64,000 bases of DNA from Myxococcales bacterium (GCA_029863605.1 JAOTVB010000002.1:62001-126000), one strand, 5' to 3'; shown: positions 43,937 through 52,493, numbered from the stretch's first letter. Program-made: numbers and translations. The notes: generated by a model not told the origin, from the sequence alone.

Positions 43937-46678
43937 CTAGTCCTCCCGCACTCCTTCGTTCGTGGGACTCAGCGGCGGTTCCTCCTCGGTGGGCTGCTCG
44001 ACCGTCGCCGCCGACTCGGCGTCTGTCTCCGGCTCGATCACGTCGGGCTCCTCGGGTGCAGACTCAGGCTCAGGCTCGGGCTCGACGTCCGGAGCGATTT
44101 CCGGCTCGTCCGGGACCACCACTGGGGGCGGTGGCGCTCCAGCGCCTTCCTGCAAGTCGGCCTCCGTCGGCTCCGTGGCTTTCCGCTCGATGTCTTCCCT
44201 CGCCTCTTCCCCGTTGGGCCCGATCACGAGGGTCTCTTCCTCGAGCTGGGGCTCGGTCGGCACGTACGACCCGATCGGCGCACGTGGCACGTGGTCCGGT
44301 GGGGGTTCGAGCTCGGCCGCGAGAGCGAGTCGAATCTCTTCTTCGACCGTGTCGATCTCGTTGATGATTTCCGAGACGACGCCGCGGGTGCGAGAGTAGT
44401 CGATGTGGGGTGTGAATTTGTCTTCGCCGAAGACGAAATAACGGTCGATCATCTGCTGCCGTTCCTGCATCTTGCGTTCGAAGATCTCACGAAGATCGCC
44501 AGGGTCCCGAATGATGTAGGGCGTCAGGATCAGCAGCAGGTTGGTCTTTTTCTTCTGTTTGTTCGTCTTTCGGAACAGGGCACCGAGAATCGGGATATCA
44601 CCGAGGACCGGGACTTTGTCTTCCGTGTTTTGAATCGCGTCGCGCATCAGACCGCCGATGACGATGGTTTGCTGATCGCGGACCATGACCTCAGTTCGTG
44701 CGGTTCGACGATTGATCGACACGACCCCCAACGTGCCCGAGGTCGCGCCCTGCTCGGAGATCTCTTCTTCGATTTCGAGCCGAACCTCGTTGTTCTCGTT
44801 GATGTGCGGGACGACTCGAATCGTGGTGCCTACGTCCTGACGGGCAACGCTTCCCAGACCGCCCGTCAAACCGGCAAGAGCTCCGAGGTCTTGTCCCCCC
44901 TGTGCAGCGGTCCCGAGCGCACCGAGGCTCCCAAGGCCTGCGAAGGTGCCTGGCGCCACGCCGTTTGTCTGAAGTGGAATGTTCTCGCCAACGCTGATCT
45001 CGGCTTCGGTATTGTCGATCGCGATGATGTGCGGTGTCGAGAGAACGTCTGCATCACCCGTGGACGCGAGCGCCGTCACTACCACACCGAAACCCGGAAC
45101 CGAGAAGCCAACCAACTGTTGCGAGTTCTCGATGGTCGGGCCACGCACGCCGAGAGCGAGGCCGGTCAAGTTGTTCTGGGTGATGTCGATCGAGGATGGC
45201 GCGTTGAACCCGAACAGCGAGAGGGACCCGTCGGTCGGGAAGTTGCCGGCGCCGCCATGAAACGCAAAGCCAAGCTCCGAAGTTCGCTCTACGCCGAGCT
45301 CCATGACGACCGCTTCGATGAACACCTGCTTGCGCGGTGCGTCGAGGCGTTCGATCACCCGCTTGAGCGCGGTGTAGTCATGAAGCGACGAAGTGATGAC
45401 TAGCGCGTTGGCCGGCTCGTAAGCAGTCACCGCGACAGTGCCCTCGAACAACGACCCTGTCGCGACTTGCCCTGCGGCTTGCCGGGCCTGGGCGGCGCGG
45501 GCAGCTGCTCCACCAGGCGTCGGTCGAGGGCTTGCCGCGCCTACCAGTGCAGTCAGTGCCCCTGCGATGTCCGCGGCCGCCCCATGTTGGACGTAGTGGA
45601 CCTGAATGCGGCCTTCGCCCTCGAGCGGTACATCGAGTTGGCGGATCATTTCGAGGATGCGCAAGTAGGCGCGCTCGGTTGCAATGATGATCAGGGAATT
45701 CGTCCGCTCGTCGGCGATGATGTTTCGAATGGCGCTTTCCGCTGACACGGCGCCGATCACTTGCGCAGCGGTGGGGGCCGCGCCCTTACTGTCCTTTGCT
45801 CGCTGTACTGTTCGTTTCGCTCCCGTTGCCGTCGTCGCAGCGTCATCGGCAGGGAAGATCTCGAGGAGCCGTGCGGCAAGCTCACCAGCATTCGCGTAGT
45901 GAATCGGCTCTATCCAGGTCTGCGTTCCGCTTCTCGGCAAGTCGACCGCTGCGATGAGCCTAAGCATCCGACGGATCTGGGACCCGGTGTCGGTGATGAT
46001 CAGCATGTTGGTGGGCCCGTAAGACGTGATGCTCCCCTCACGGGATGCAAATCGAACGAGCAGATTGGTGACATCGTCGGCAGAGACGTTCTCGAGGTGG
46101 TGCATTCGGGTGACATAGCGATCGGAAGCAGGAACGAGGGTTCCGTCCGTGTAGAGCGGAATCGTGTTTCGTTCGATACCGCCGAGCTCTTCGATCTTGA
46201 GGTATCGGCCGGCGGGAACAACCGTGTAGCCATTGACCTCGAGAACGGAGAGGAACGCTTGGTACGCCTCTGCGACGGTCACCTTGGTTGGAGCAAACAC
46301 GGTCGCCTTAATCGTCCGAAGCTTGCTCGGCAAAATGAAGCGTCGTCCAGTCATGTTCGAGATCAATCGAACCAGGTCGGACAGCTCGGCCTCCTCCAAG
46401 TTGAAGGTAACTTTCGTTCGCGGCGACATGGCCTTGAACTCGACCCCAGTCTCGAACTGCGGAAGCTCCAGATCCTCGGTCCCTTGGACGACCGTATCGA
46501 CGCCTTCGGCTTCTTCAGCCTCTGGCTTCGGAGCCGACCCAAGTGGGACCGGTGCGGTCGGTAACCTCACTGGCGGAGGTTTGGGTTTCGCTTCGTCTTC
46601 TTGGGCTATCGCTTCGTGTCCTGCACTGAGCAAGAGCGATCCAATGACCAAGCACACAAAATGTTTTTGTAACTTCAC
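43937..46678 (-). CDS. gspD: type II secretion secretin GspD
   Basis: Outer-membrane channel, 913 residues from GTG 46678. The signal peptide (HFVCLVIGSLLLSAGHEAIAQ) is followed by N0 (VTFNLEEAELSDLVRLISNMTG), N1-N3 domains and the secretin core (GVRGPTIENSQQLVGF, ALASTGDADVLSTPHIIAIDN, VVPHINENNEVRLEIEEEIS, VGGLMRDAI, VLGDIPILGALFRKT). After the core comes an acidic Pro/Glu-rich tail of about 120 residues. ATG 46732 is an alternative start but would overlap gspC and put 18 extra residues before the signal peptide. No pilotin gene is near. Confidence 0.94.
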   Translation of the reverse strand: MKLQKHFVCLVIGSLLLSAGHEAIAQEDEAKPKPPPVRLPTAPVPLGSAPKPEAEEAEGVDTVVQGTEDLELPQFETGVEFKAMSPRTKVTFNLEEAELSDLVRLISNMTGRRFILPSKLRTIKATVFAPTKVTVAEAYQAFLSVLEVNGYTVVPAGRYLKIEELGGIERNTIPLYTDGTLVPASDRYVTRMHHLENVSADDVTNLLVRFASREGSITSYGPTNMLIITDTGSQIRRMLRLIAAVDLPRSGTQTWIEPIHYANAGELAARLLEIFPADDAATTATGAKRTVQRAKDSKGAAPTAAQVIGAVSAESAIRNIIADERTNSLIIIATERAYLRILEMIRQLDVPLEGEGRIQVHYVQHGAAADIAGALTALVGAASPRPTPGGAAARAAQARQAAGQVATGSLFEGTVAVTAYEPANALVITSSLHDYTALKRVIERLDAPRKQVFIEAVVMELGVERTSELGFAFHGGAGNFPTDGSLSLFGFNAPSSIDITQNNLTGLALGVRGPTIENSQQLVGFSVPGFGVVVTALASTGDADVLSTPHIIAIDNTEAEISVGENIPLQTNGVAPGTFAGLGSLGALGTAAQGGQDLGALAGLTGGLGSVARQDVGTTIRVVPHINENNEVRLEIEEEISEQGATSGTLGVVSINRRTARTEVMVRDQQTIVIGGLMRDAIQNTEDKVPVLGDIPILGALFRKTNKQKKKTNLLLILTPYIIRDPGDLREIFERKMQERQQMIDRYFVFGEDKFTPHIDYSRTRGVVSEIINEIDTVEEEIRLALAAELEPPPDHVPRAPIGSYVPTEPQLEEETLVIGPNGEEAREDIERKATEPTEADLQEGAGAPPPPVVVPDEPEIAPDVEPEPEPESAPEEPDVIEPETDAESAATVEQPTEEEPPLSPTNEGVRED

Positions 46679-46712
46679 GATGATTTCCCGCCTCGGATTG
46701 CCTGCAGTCGCA

Positions 46713-47681
46713 TCATTGAATGTTGTATTCAATGGTCATTTCTTTGTTCTGCCTCTTCACAGCGAGGCTGAGCGCATCCGCCGTGCGCAAGCGCGAATAA
46801 GCCTCGAGTGCCGTGTCGGGGCTGGTCATGTCAAAACCGTTGATCGTTCGCAGCATGTCGCCATTACGAATTCCGAGCTTGCCGAGCAAACTCATTCGAC
46901 GAATGCCATAGAGCTTCACACCTACGACGCGCCCGTCCTCTTCATGCGGTATGACGCGCGCGGTCTTCATGATGCTTCCCTGATTCGCGAGCACCTTGTC
47001 GACGACACTCCGTTGAATGTTGAACTTCGTGTCGCTGATCTTTTCGATCCCTTGGTCGAGCTCTTCGTCGCTGAGCCCTGCGTTCCGATCGTTCAAAATG
47101 GTGCTGACCCTCTCGGCCGTTGCCGGAAGTGGCTTTGCCACAGCTTCTTCCTCTGCGAACATCGAAAGCTCACAAGCACCGGCCCCAGCAGCTTGAACGA
47201 CCACGCTTGACGCGCGCACGGAAAGGACATACGAGCCGTCGACGTTCGATCCCTTACGATAGAGCATCGTCTTGCCCTGATTTCCCGCGATCGCAGCGAA
47301 CGACCACTCGGGATCGTTGGGGCTGACGACCGAACCAACGAGCCTTAGCGTGCCGGTGCATCGCGGTGCCGGCCTCGATGGATCCCACTCGCCTGCGGGA
47401 GGCGCGCCCGGAATGGCTTCCGCGACGGGCTCGAGTGTGAGATCCCCTCGAGACGAGTCGAAGATGTTGCGCTTCAGGATCACGGCTGGGTCTCGTCTGC
47501 GCAGAAACTCCGGATTCGTGGCGATTCGCGCGCCCACTCGCGGTCCGTCCTTGGCCTCCTCCTTGTCGAGAAGCTCCGCCGCAAGAACACGTGTCGTGCC
47601 CTGCGCTAGGAAGAAAGCGCACAGCGCCAGCGTTGCGAGAATGATCGCTGTCGAAAATCGTTGTTCGCGCGGGTTTGCCAC
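46713..47681 (-). CDS. gspC: type II secretion protein GspC
   Basis: Inner-membrane coupler between platform and secretin, 322 residues. One membrane helix near the N-terminus (TAIILATLALCAFFLAQG) precedes the homology-region domain (CTGTLRLVGSVVSPNDPEWSF) and a C-terminal PDZ domain (GVKLYGIRRMSLLGKLGIRNGD, then INGFDMTSPDTALEAYSRLR). A segment KRNIFDSSRG is typical of GspC. The only start seen is GTG 47681, with no ribosome site. A near-consensus sigma-54 promoter lies so close that the message would be almost leaderless. Confidence 0.9.
   Translation of the reverse strand: MANPREQRFSTAIILATLALCAFFLAQGTTRVLAAELLDKEEAKDGPRVGARIATNPEFLRRRDPAVILKRNIFDSSRGDLTLEPVAEAIPGAPPAGEWDPSRPAPRCTGTLRLVGSVVSPNDPEWSFAAIAGNQGKTMLYRKGSNVDGSYVLSVRASSVVVQAAGAGACELSMFAEEEAVAKPLPATAERVSTILNDRNAGLSDEELDQGIEKISDTKFNIQRSVVDKVLANQGSIMKTARVIPHEEDGRVVGVKLYGIRRMSLLGKLGIRNGDMLRTINGFDMTSPDTALEAYSRLRTADALSLAVKRQNKEMTIEYNIQ
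46714..46734 (-). promoter_or_regulatory. perfect inverted repeat at the gspC/gspD junction
   Basis: CATTGAAT (46714-46721) and ATTCAATG (46727-46734) form an 8-bp stem with a 5-nt loop, AT-rich in a GC-rich genome. It covers the gspC stop codon and lies about 35 nt before the GTG chosen for gspD. It could slow ribosomes, protect an mRNA end or bind a protein. There is no U-run, so it is not an obvious terminator. Confidence 0.4.
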
Positions 47682-47694
47682 CGGTTTGTACTAG

Positions 47695-47710
47695 AGCAAC
47701 GCCCGTGCCG
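47695..47710 (-). promoter_or_regulatory. near-consensus sigma-54 (-24/-12) promoter before gspC
   Basis: On the - strand the sequence CGGCACGGGCGTTGCT matches TGGCACG-N4-TTGCW at every defined position but the first, with exact GG-to-GC spacing. It lies 14 nt before the gspC start and between that gene and a sigma-54 activator gene. Predicted transcription starts near 47684-47685. Confidence 0.6.
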
Positions 47711-47730
47711 AGTTTGATCCGAGAAAAACC

Positions 47731-47751
47731 CAATGATCTCTTGGGTCATTG
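47731..47751. promoter_or_regulatory. palindromic site upstream of the sigma-54 promoter
   Basis: CAATGA-N9-TCATTG, 21-37 bp upstream of the -24 element. A second, overlapping pair CCCAA (47729-47733) and TTGGG (47741-47745) shares its bases. It could be a binding site for the neighbouring response regulator, though enhancer sites usually lie further away. It could also be the terminator-like end of the regulator gene's transcript. Confidence 0.35.
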
Positions 47752-47837
47752 CCTGAGACGCGAGTCGTTTCTGCGACAACGTGGCGGGCCTTTGGGGGTG
47801 CGTTTGACAAATTGACACGGCAGGCCTGACGAAGTGC

Positions 47838-49196
47838 TCAGGCTGCCTCGTCTCCCTTTTCGGCGCCGAGCTTTCGATAGATCGTTCGCGCAGAGATTCC
47901 GAGCAGTTGAGCCGCGAGTTGCTTGTCGCCTGCCGTGTGCTGGAGCGTGCCCTGGATCACGCGCCGCTCGACCTCGCTCAGAGGTGTCCCAACCGAAAAT
48001 GTGAACGCATCGACCTGTGGCTCAGCGCGCGCCACGGGGTCAGGCAGGTCGCCGAGCTTGATGACTCCGCTGGTATTGAGAACAACCGCTCGCTCGACCA
48101 CGTTTTGGAGCTCTCGCACGTTGCCGGGCCAATCGTATGCGACGAGCCGCTCGAGCGCCTCCCCATCGACGGCGAGCGGCTCTTTTTGGTTCTTGATGCA
48201 GTACGTTTCGACGAAGTGCTCGGTGAGCAAGGCGATGTCTTCGCGGCGGGCTCGGAGCGGCGGGCTCGTAAGCGCGATGACGTTCAGACGGTAGTATAAA
48301 TCTTCGCGAAACTCGCCTGTGTCAACCGCGGCGCGCAGGTCGCGGTTCGTCGCTGCGATGAGTCGGAAGTCAGCGTTCTTGGTCTGACCGCCGACCGGTT
48401 GGTACTCGCCCTCTTGCAACACGCGAAGCAGCTTTACTTGAACGGCGGGTGACAGCTCACCGATTTCGTCGAGAAACAGGGTGCCACCTTCTGCCTCTGC
48501 AATGCGCCCACCACGACGTGCAATTGCGCCCGTAAACGCGCCCTTTTCGTGACCGAAAAGCTCGGACTCGACGATCGTCTCGGGAAGCGCCGAAAGATTG
48601 ACGCCCACGAACTTGCCGCGTCCGCTGTGTTCGTGGATGAAGCGTGCAAGCAGCTCTTTGCCGGTCCCGCTCTCACCGAGAATCAATACGTTCGCCGACG
48701 ACGGCGCTGCTTGCGTTGCGATTTCGAGGGCGTGCCGCAGGGAAGGCGCCGACCCGACGATATTTCGATCGCTCAACTGCGACAGTTGTTGGCGGAGGTC
48801 TTTGTTTTCGACGACGAGTTGGTGACGCTCGGCCGCTTTGCGCACCGTCTTCACCATTTGTATTCGCTTGAGTGGCTTCTCGACGAAGTCGTAGGCTCCC
48901 GCCCGCATCGCGTCGACCGCTTTTTCGACCGTACCGAACGCGGTCATCAAGACGACCTCGGCGTCGGGCACGACCGTCTTCAACGCTTTGACCAACTCGA
49001 TGCCGTTCATCCCTGGCATCATCAGGTCGCTGACGACCACGTGGACCGCGTTGTGTCGACACACGTCGAGCGCCTTTTGCCCGCTCGCGGCGGTGAGGAC
49101 GGCAAAGCCCTCTCGTTCGAAAATTCTTCGCAGCGACTCGATGTTCGGTGCCTCATCGTCGACCACGAGAACGGAGATTTCGTTTGAATCGGTCAT
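47838..49196 (-). CDS. sigma-54-dependent response regulator (NtrC family)
   Basis: The 452-residue product from ATG 49196 has a receiver domain (1-120) with acidic DD near 13, phospho-acceptor Asp57 in VVSDLMMPGMNG and Lys in FVEKPLK. The AAA+ domain (about 145-385) has GESGTGKELLARFIH, the sigma-54-contacting GAFTGA, GGTLFLDEIGEL and the R-finger region. A Fis-type helix-turn-helix ends the protein (QLAAQLLGISARTIYRKL). It activates sigma-54 promoters on phosphorylation. No cognate kinase is adjacent. It lies just upstream of gspC in the same direction, so it probably controls the secretion operon (inference). Earlier in-frame starts lack receiver-domain sense. Confidence 0.93.
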   Translation of the reverse strand: MTDSNEISVLVVDDEAPNIESLRRIFEREGFAVLTAASGQKALDVCRHNAVHVVVSDLMMPGMNGIELVKALKTVVPDAEVVLMTAFGTVEKAVDAMRAGAYDFVEKPLKRIQMVKTVRKAAERHQLVVENKDLRQQLSQLSDRNIVGSAPSLRHALEIATQAAPSSANVLILGESGTGKELLARFIHEHSGRGKFVGVNLSALPETIVESELFGHEKGAFTGAIARRGGRIAEAEGGTLFLDEIGELSPAVQVKLLRVLQEGEYQPVGGQTKNADFRLIAATNRDLRAAVDTGEFREDLYYRLNVIALTSPPLRARREDIALLTEHFVETYCIKNQKEPLAVDGEALERLVAYDWPGNVRELQNVVERAVVLNTSGVIKLGDLPDPVARAEPQVDAFTFSVGTPLSEVERRVIQGTLQHTAGDKQLAAQLLGISARTIYRKLGAEKGDEAA

Positions 49197-49220
49197 GCGA
49201 GACTCTCTGGCAACCAGTGT

Positions 49221-49233
49221 TGACACAATGTCA
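49221..49233. promoter_or_regulatory. short palindrome in the regulator leader
   Basis: TGACA-CAA-TGTCA, 25 nt before the regulator ATG. A possible sigma-70 promoter lies upstream (- strand CTCACA, 17-nt spacer, TACAAT at 49276-49281). The palindrome would then be within the leader and could be an autoregulatory site. Confidence 0.3.
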
Positions 49234-49355
49234 GCAAATGACAAGTCGTCTGCGTTCATTGTTGCCGGGTAAACCATTGTAATTATTCGTGTTTCTGGTG
49301 TGAGCGGCCATGCAGCCGGCTCGCGTCCGGTCAACGGTGCAATCCGCGGGCCAGC

Positions 49356-50381
49356 TCAGAACAACAGCGGGAGCTGTGGCCCGGAAGGCTCGGCCGGGTC
49401 TTGGGCCACCTCGGGAGTTTCGTCCCGCTCGCGGTGCAGCCCGAGCCGATCGCAGTGCAGCGCGAACAGTTGCTCGATGGCTGCCCATCGAGCCCCCTTG
49501 CCGACCATTCGGGAGCCGAAGTTACTGTCGCTGGTCCGACCGCCGCGGACATCGCGGATTGCGCTCATCACCCGTGGGTGCCGCAATGGGAACGCGTCGG
49601 CCAACCGCTCTTCGAAGATCGGGCCGACTTCGAGCGGAAGACGCAAGAGGATCTTGAATGCATGCTTGGCGCCCGCGTCACGTGCGCGTTTCAGGATGTC
49701 GGGAATCTGATCGTCGTTGAGTCCCGGGATGATCGGGGCGACCCCGACAGCCGTATCGATGCCGGCCTCCGAAAGCAGCCGAAGCGTCTCGAATCGCTTG
49801 CTTGGAGAGCTAGCGAATGGCTCGATCGCGCGCGCGTACTCATCGTTGGCAAACGGGATGCTGAGCGCGACGCGACACGGAGCACTTTTTTGGAGCTCCT
49901 GGAGGACGTCGATATCGCGCCGAACGAGCTTTCCCTTGGTGATGATGGTGACTGGATTGGCGTAATCGACGCAGGTTTCGAGACACCCACGTGTTAAGGC
50001 GTAGTATGCCTCGAGTGGCTGGTAGCAATCGGTGTTGCCGGAGAACGCCACGACCTCACCACGCCAAGATTTCTTTTGGAAGGTCGCCCGTAAGCGTTCT
50101 ACGATGTTCACCTTCACGATGATCTGCCGGTCGAAGTCCGTGCCCGCGCCAAAGCCGAGATAGGGATGGGTCGGACGCGCGTAACAGTACGCGCACCCGT
50201 GAAAACAACCGCGGTACGGATTCACGCTCCAACGAAAGCCCACGTCGGGGCTCTTGTTCTGCGCCAGGGCGGCCTTGGTGTGCTCCTCATGCACGCGCAG
50301 GTCGGCGGGCGGCGGTGCGCCCTCCCATTCCAGATAGGCTTCCTCGAAGCGGTTGGGTGGATTATCGCGGTAACGCGGCAC
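49356..50381 (-). CDS. radical SAM protein, PA0069/SplB-like
   Basis: The 341-residue cytosolic enzyme has the 4Fe-4S/SAM motif CFHGCAYCYAR near residue 59, preceded by FRWSVNPYRG. A TIM-barrel layout follows: VVAFSGNTDCYQPLE, VTIITKGKLVRRD, RVALSIPFANDEYAR, TAVGVAPIIPGLND and a C-terminal region FGSRMVGKGARWA. It matches the Rv2578c/PA0069 group of uncharacterised radical SAM proteins distantly related to spore photoproduct lyase. The reaction is unknown. The start GTG 50381 has no clear ribosome site. It lies 51 nt after the phosphoesterase gene in the same direction. Confidence 0.85.
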   Translation of the reverse strand: MPRYRDNPPNRFEEAYLEWEGAPPPADLRVHEEHTKAALAQNKSPDVGFRWSVNPYRGCFHGCAYCYARPTHPYLGFGAGTDFDRQIIVKVNIVERLRATFQKKSWRGEVVAFSGNTDCYQPLEAYYALTRGCLETCVDYANPVTIITKGKLVRRDIDVLQELQKSAPCRVALSIPFANDEYARAIEPFASSPSKRFETLRLLSEAGIDTAVGVAPIIPGLNDDQIPDILKRARDAGAKHAFKILLRLPLEVGPIFEERLADAFPLRHPRVMSAIRDVRGGRTSDSNFGSRMVGKGARWAAIEQLFALHCDRLGLHRERDETPEVAQDPAEPSGPQLPLLF

Positions 50382-50432
50382 TGAACAAAAGTACAGTATC
50401 CTCCACGATCGCGCAATGGGGATAGTCCCGCA

Positions 50433-51542
50433 CTAATCTGCGTAGGGGATAGCTTCACAAGTTTCGTGGGCGCCGTGCCAGCGCATGAGCGTCGTTTGGG
50501 GCTTTCCGTCTTCGTCGTAGCTGATGACGGCGTAAGTGAGGCCGCTGTGTTGGCCTAGATATTGAAGGTCGAGGTTGATCATCTTCACCCATGTCCCGGT
50601 GTTGACGAGAATCCGGTCGTTGGGGAGCTGCAGGTATCGGGGGCCATGACTGTGGCCGACGATGAGGGTGTGCGCACCGCGGATCTTGTTGAGGGCGCGA
50701 ATCGCTTGCTCGTCGTATCCCCCACGTGCCACCTCGAAGATTTCTTCGCGCAGCAGCCGAGGAAAATTCACGAGGCGGTGGCGCCAAGCTTGAATCGTGA
50801 AGATGCGGTGACGTAGAAAGTATACGGTCGATCGCCATAGGAACTTCATAACGAATCGCGGATCGAGAAAAAGGGAGGACCACAAAAAGCGCCGAAGCGG
50901 CTGGATGCGATCCACGTGACTTCGAACTTCTTTGAGTGGATTCATGACTTCCAAGATCCACAAGCTTCCCCAGGGGAGGGCAAGAACTTCCGTGCCGTCA
51001 CGACGGGTGCGCGTGATCTGCGAGTAATCCACCCGGTGGATTCGCTCGAATTGGTGGCCGTGGCGGATCTGAATCCCCTCGGGCAGATAGTACGTGTCCG
51101 ACGAAGTCACGAAGCTTACGCGGTCCGAAGCTTCGCCAGGTGCGACGTATCGGCGAAAGAGCTCCTGGACCATGGGAAACCAGAGCTCGAGATCGTGATT
51201 CCCGGGTAGATAGGTCACCCGATTGTTGGGCTTCTGAAGGAACTCTTTGATCGCCAGCACGAATTTGGGATGCCCGTCGAGGCACTGCTGAAGCTTGGCG
51301 ACCGCGATCTCCTCGGTCACCTCGATCGGCCATTGGTTCGCGATCTTCACCTTCAGCAGGTCGAAGATGTCACCGTTCAGGATGAGCTCGACGCTACCGT
51401 CCGGCTCAGCCAACTTATCATAGTGTTCGACCAGCTCGGCGAAGCGATCGTCATGGATGAAGTCCTCAAGCGGGTTCAGTTGTCCTCGCCGGGTTCCTGT
51501 TCCCAGATGCAGGTCGCTCAGCACGATGCGATAGAGCTTCAT
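50433..51542 (-). CDS. calcineurin-like metallophosphoesterase (LpxH-like)
   Basis: The 369-residue product from ATG 51542 has the complete metal motif set: VLSDLHLGTG near residue 8, LNGDIFDLL near 55, LPGNHDLE near 110, RHGHQFERI near 160 and VGHSHGPRYL near 290. A helical insertion of about 110 residues (IQPLRRFLW, KFLWRSTVYFLRHRIF) with hydrophobic and basic faces could bind the membrane. UDP-diacylglucosamine hydrolases share this plan but are shorter (about 240-280), so the substrate is open. It lies between the radical SAM gene and cysH, all on the - strand. Confidence 0.85.
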   Translation of the reverse strand: MKLYRIVLSDLHLGTGTRRGQLNPLEDFIHDDRFAELVEHYDKLAEPDGSVELILNGDIFDLLKVKIANQWPIEVTEEIAVAKLQQCLDGHPKFVLAIKEFLQKPNNRVTYLPGNHDLELWFPMVQELFRRYVAPGEASDRVSFVTSSDTYYLPEGIQIRHGHQFERIHRVDYSQITRTRRDGTEVLALPWGSLWILEVMNPLKEVRSHVDRIQPLRRFLWSSLFLDPRFVMKFLWRSTVYFLRHRIFTIQAWRHRLVNFPRLLREEIFEVARGGYDEQAIRALNKIRGAHTLIVGHSHGPRYLQLPNDRILVNTGTWVKMINLDLQYLGQHSGLTYAVISYDEDGKPQTTLMRWHGAHETCEAIPYAD

Positions 51543-51596
51543 CCCAGCTACCCCCAACCGATGGGGTAACGCGAAGCGCGCCGGCAGGCCAGCTTC

Positions 51597-52349
51597 TTAC
51601 AGACCGCTCGATTTCAGGCTCTGGTCTTCGTCCTCGGTTAGCGGGAAGTGAAGGCCACACTCTCGCTTTTTGCCGAGGATGCGCCCGTCGCGGGGATCCA
51701 TCTCCTCGGTCGTTGGAATCGTGGAATGGTGGTCACCGATCGACCGGTACCCCTGCTCGACGAGCGGGTGGTGCGGCAAATCGTGCTCGTCCATGTAGCT
51801 TTCGATATCCCTGGAGGTCCACCGCAGGATCGGATGGATCTTGATCCTTCCGTCTTGTCGGTCGATGCGGCGCAGACCGGCGCGGTGCTCGGTTTGCTCT
51901 GCTCGAACGCCAGCCATCCACGCCTCTGCACCCAAGTCTCTCAACGCGCGTTGCATGGGTTCGACCTTGTTGATCTGCAGGTATCGCTGAACGCCATCCT
52001 CGCCTTGCTCCCAAAGCTTGCCGTAGAGTGCCTCTTGGCGTGCCGCCGACATCGTCGCCGAGTAAAACCGGACATCGAGATCCAGGCGTTTGATCAGGTC
52101 CTCGGCAAACGTATAAGTTTCCTCGAAGAGGTATCCGGTATCAACGCAGACGATGGGCGTTCGAGGAGCAATGCGATGGATCAGGTGCAGCATCACGCCA
52201 GAAGTGGCGCCGAAGCTCGTAGACGCGATCAGCCGTTCTCCATAGCGCTCGTGCGCCCAGGCGATCAGCTCCTCGGGCGTCGAGGCCTCGAGGGCTCGAT
52301 TGTCTCGATCCAAGTCGGCGTCGACGGCTGCGATGCGGGCGGCTTCCAT
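51597..52349 (-). CDS. cysH: phosphoadenylyl-sulfate (PAPS) reductase
   Basis: Reduces activated sulfate to sulfite with thioredoxin. The 250-residue product has the PP-loop-like STSFGATSGVMLHLI, VCVDTGYLFEETYTFA, GVRAEQTEHRAGL, the RWTSRDIESYM helix and the C-terminal redox motif KKRECGLHF. The paired CC and CxxC cysteines of Fe-S APS reductases are absent, so PAPS is the likely substrate. I use ATG 52349; ATG 52391 in frame would add 14 residues. It follows the glutathione reductase-like gene after 144 nt containing AT-rich hairpins. Other sulfate-assimilation genes are not in the window. Confidence 0.9.
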   Translation of the reverse strand: MEAARIAAVDADLDRDNRALEASTPEELIAWAHERYGERLIASTSFGATSGVMLHLIHRIAPRTPIVCVDTGYLFEETYTFAEDLIKRLDLDVRFYSATMSAARQEALYGKLWEQGEDGVQRYLQINKVEPMQRALRDLGAEAWMAGVRAEQTEHRAGLRRIDRQDGRIKIHPILRWTSRDIESYMDEHDLPHHPLVEQGYRSIGDHHSTIPTTEEMDPRDGRILGKKRECGLHFPLTEDEDQSLKSSGL

Positions 52350-52465
52350 GGTGGTCCGGAGTAACTTGACAAGTCTGGTGCAGTTTTGCAACGCGTCGAG
52401 GGCTTATACGGCTATCTAGTCACATAGCACCGCAAATTACAGCAAAATTAGCACTGCGAAGGGGT

Positions 52466-52492
52466 CTATATTCTTGATAATATAGATCAAGA
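52466..52492. promoter_or_regulatory. two overlapping inverted repeats between gor-like gene and cysH
   Basis: CTATATT-N6-AATATAG (52466-52485) and TCTTGAT-N7-ATCAAGA (52472-52492) are both perfect and share the CTTGAT and AATATAG bases, so only one can fold at a time. It sits immediately after the upstream stop codon and about 120 nt before cysH, in a strikingly AT-rich patch. It could be an attenuator, an operator or a terminator. Confidence 0.45.
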
Positions 52493-52493
52493 T

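Noticed and set aside
42176-45403. A 1075-codon open frame opposite gspE/gspD, and similar long frames at 742-2010, 3775-5676 and 21382-24288 (- strand)
   Set aside because: They lie antisense to clearly conserved genes and read as low-complexity, charge-biased sequence; long antisense frames are expected in GC-rich genes with biased third positions.
40502-46721. ATTCAATGA recurring at the ends of gspF, the GspG-like gene and gspC (a 14-nt match between the last two)
   Set aside because: Explained by the same C-terminal Ile-Gln-stop codons; no other shared sequence around them.
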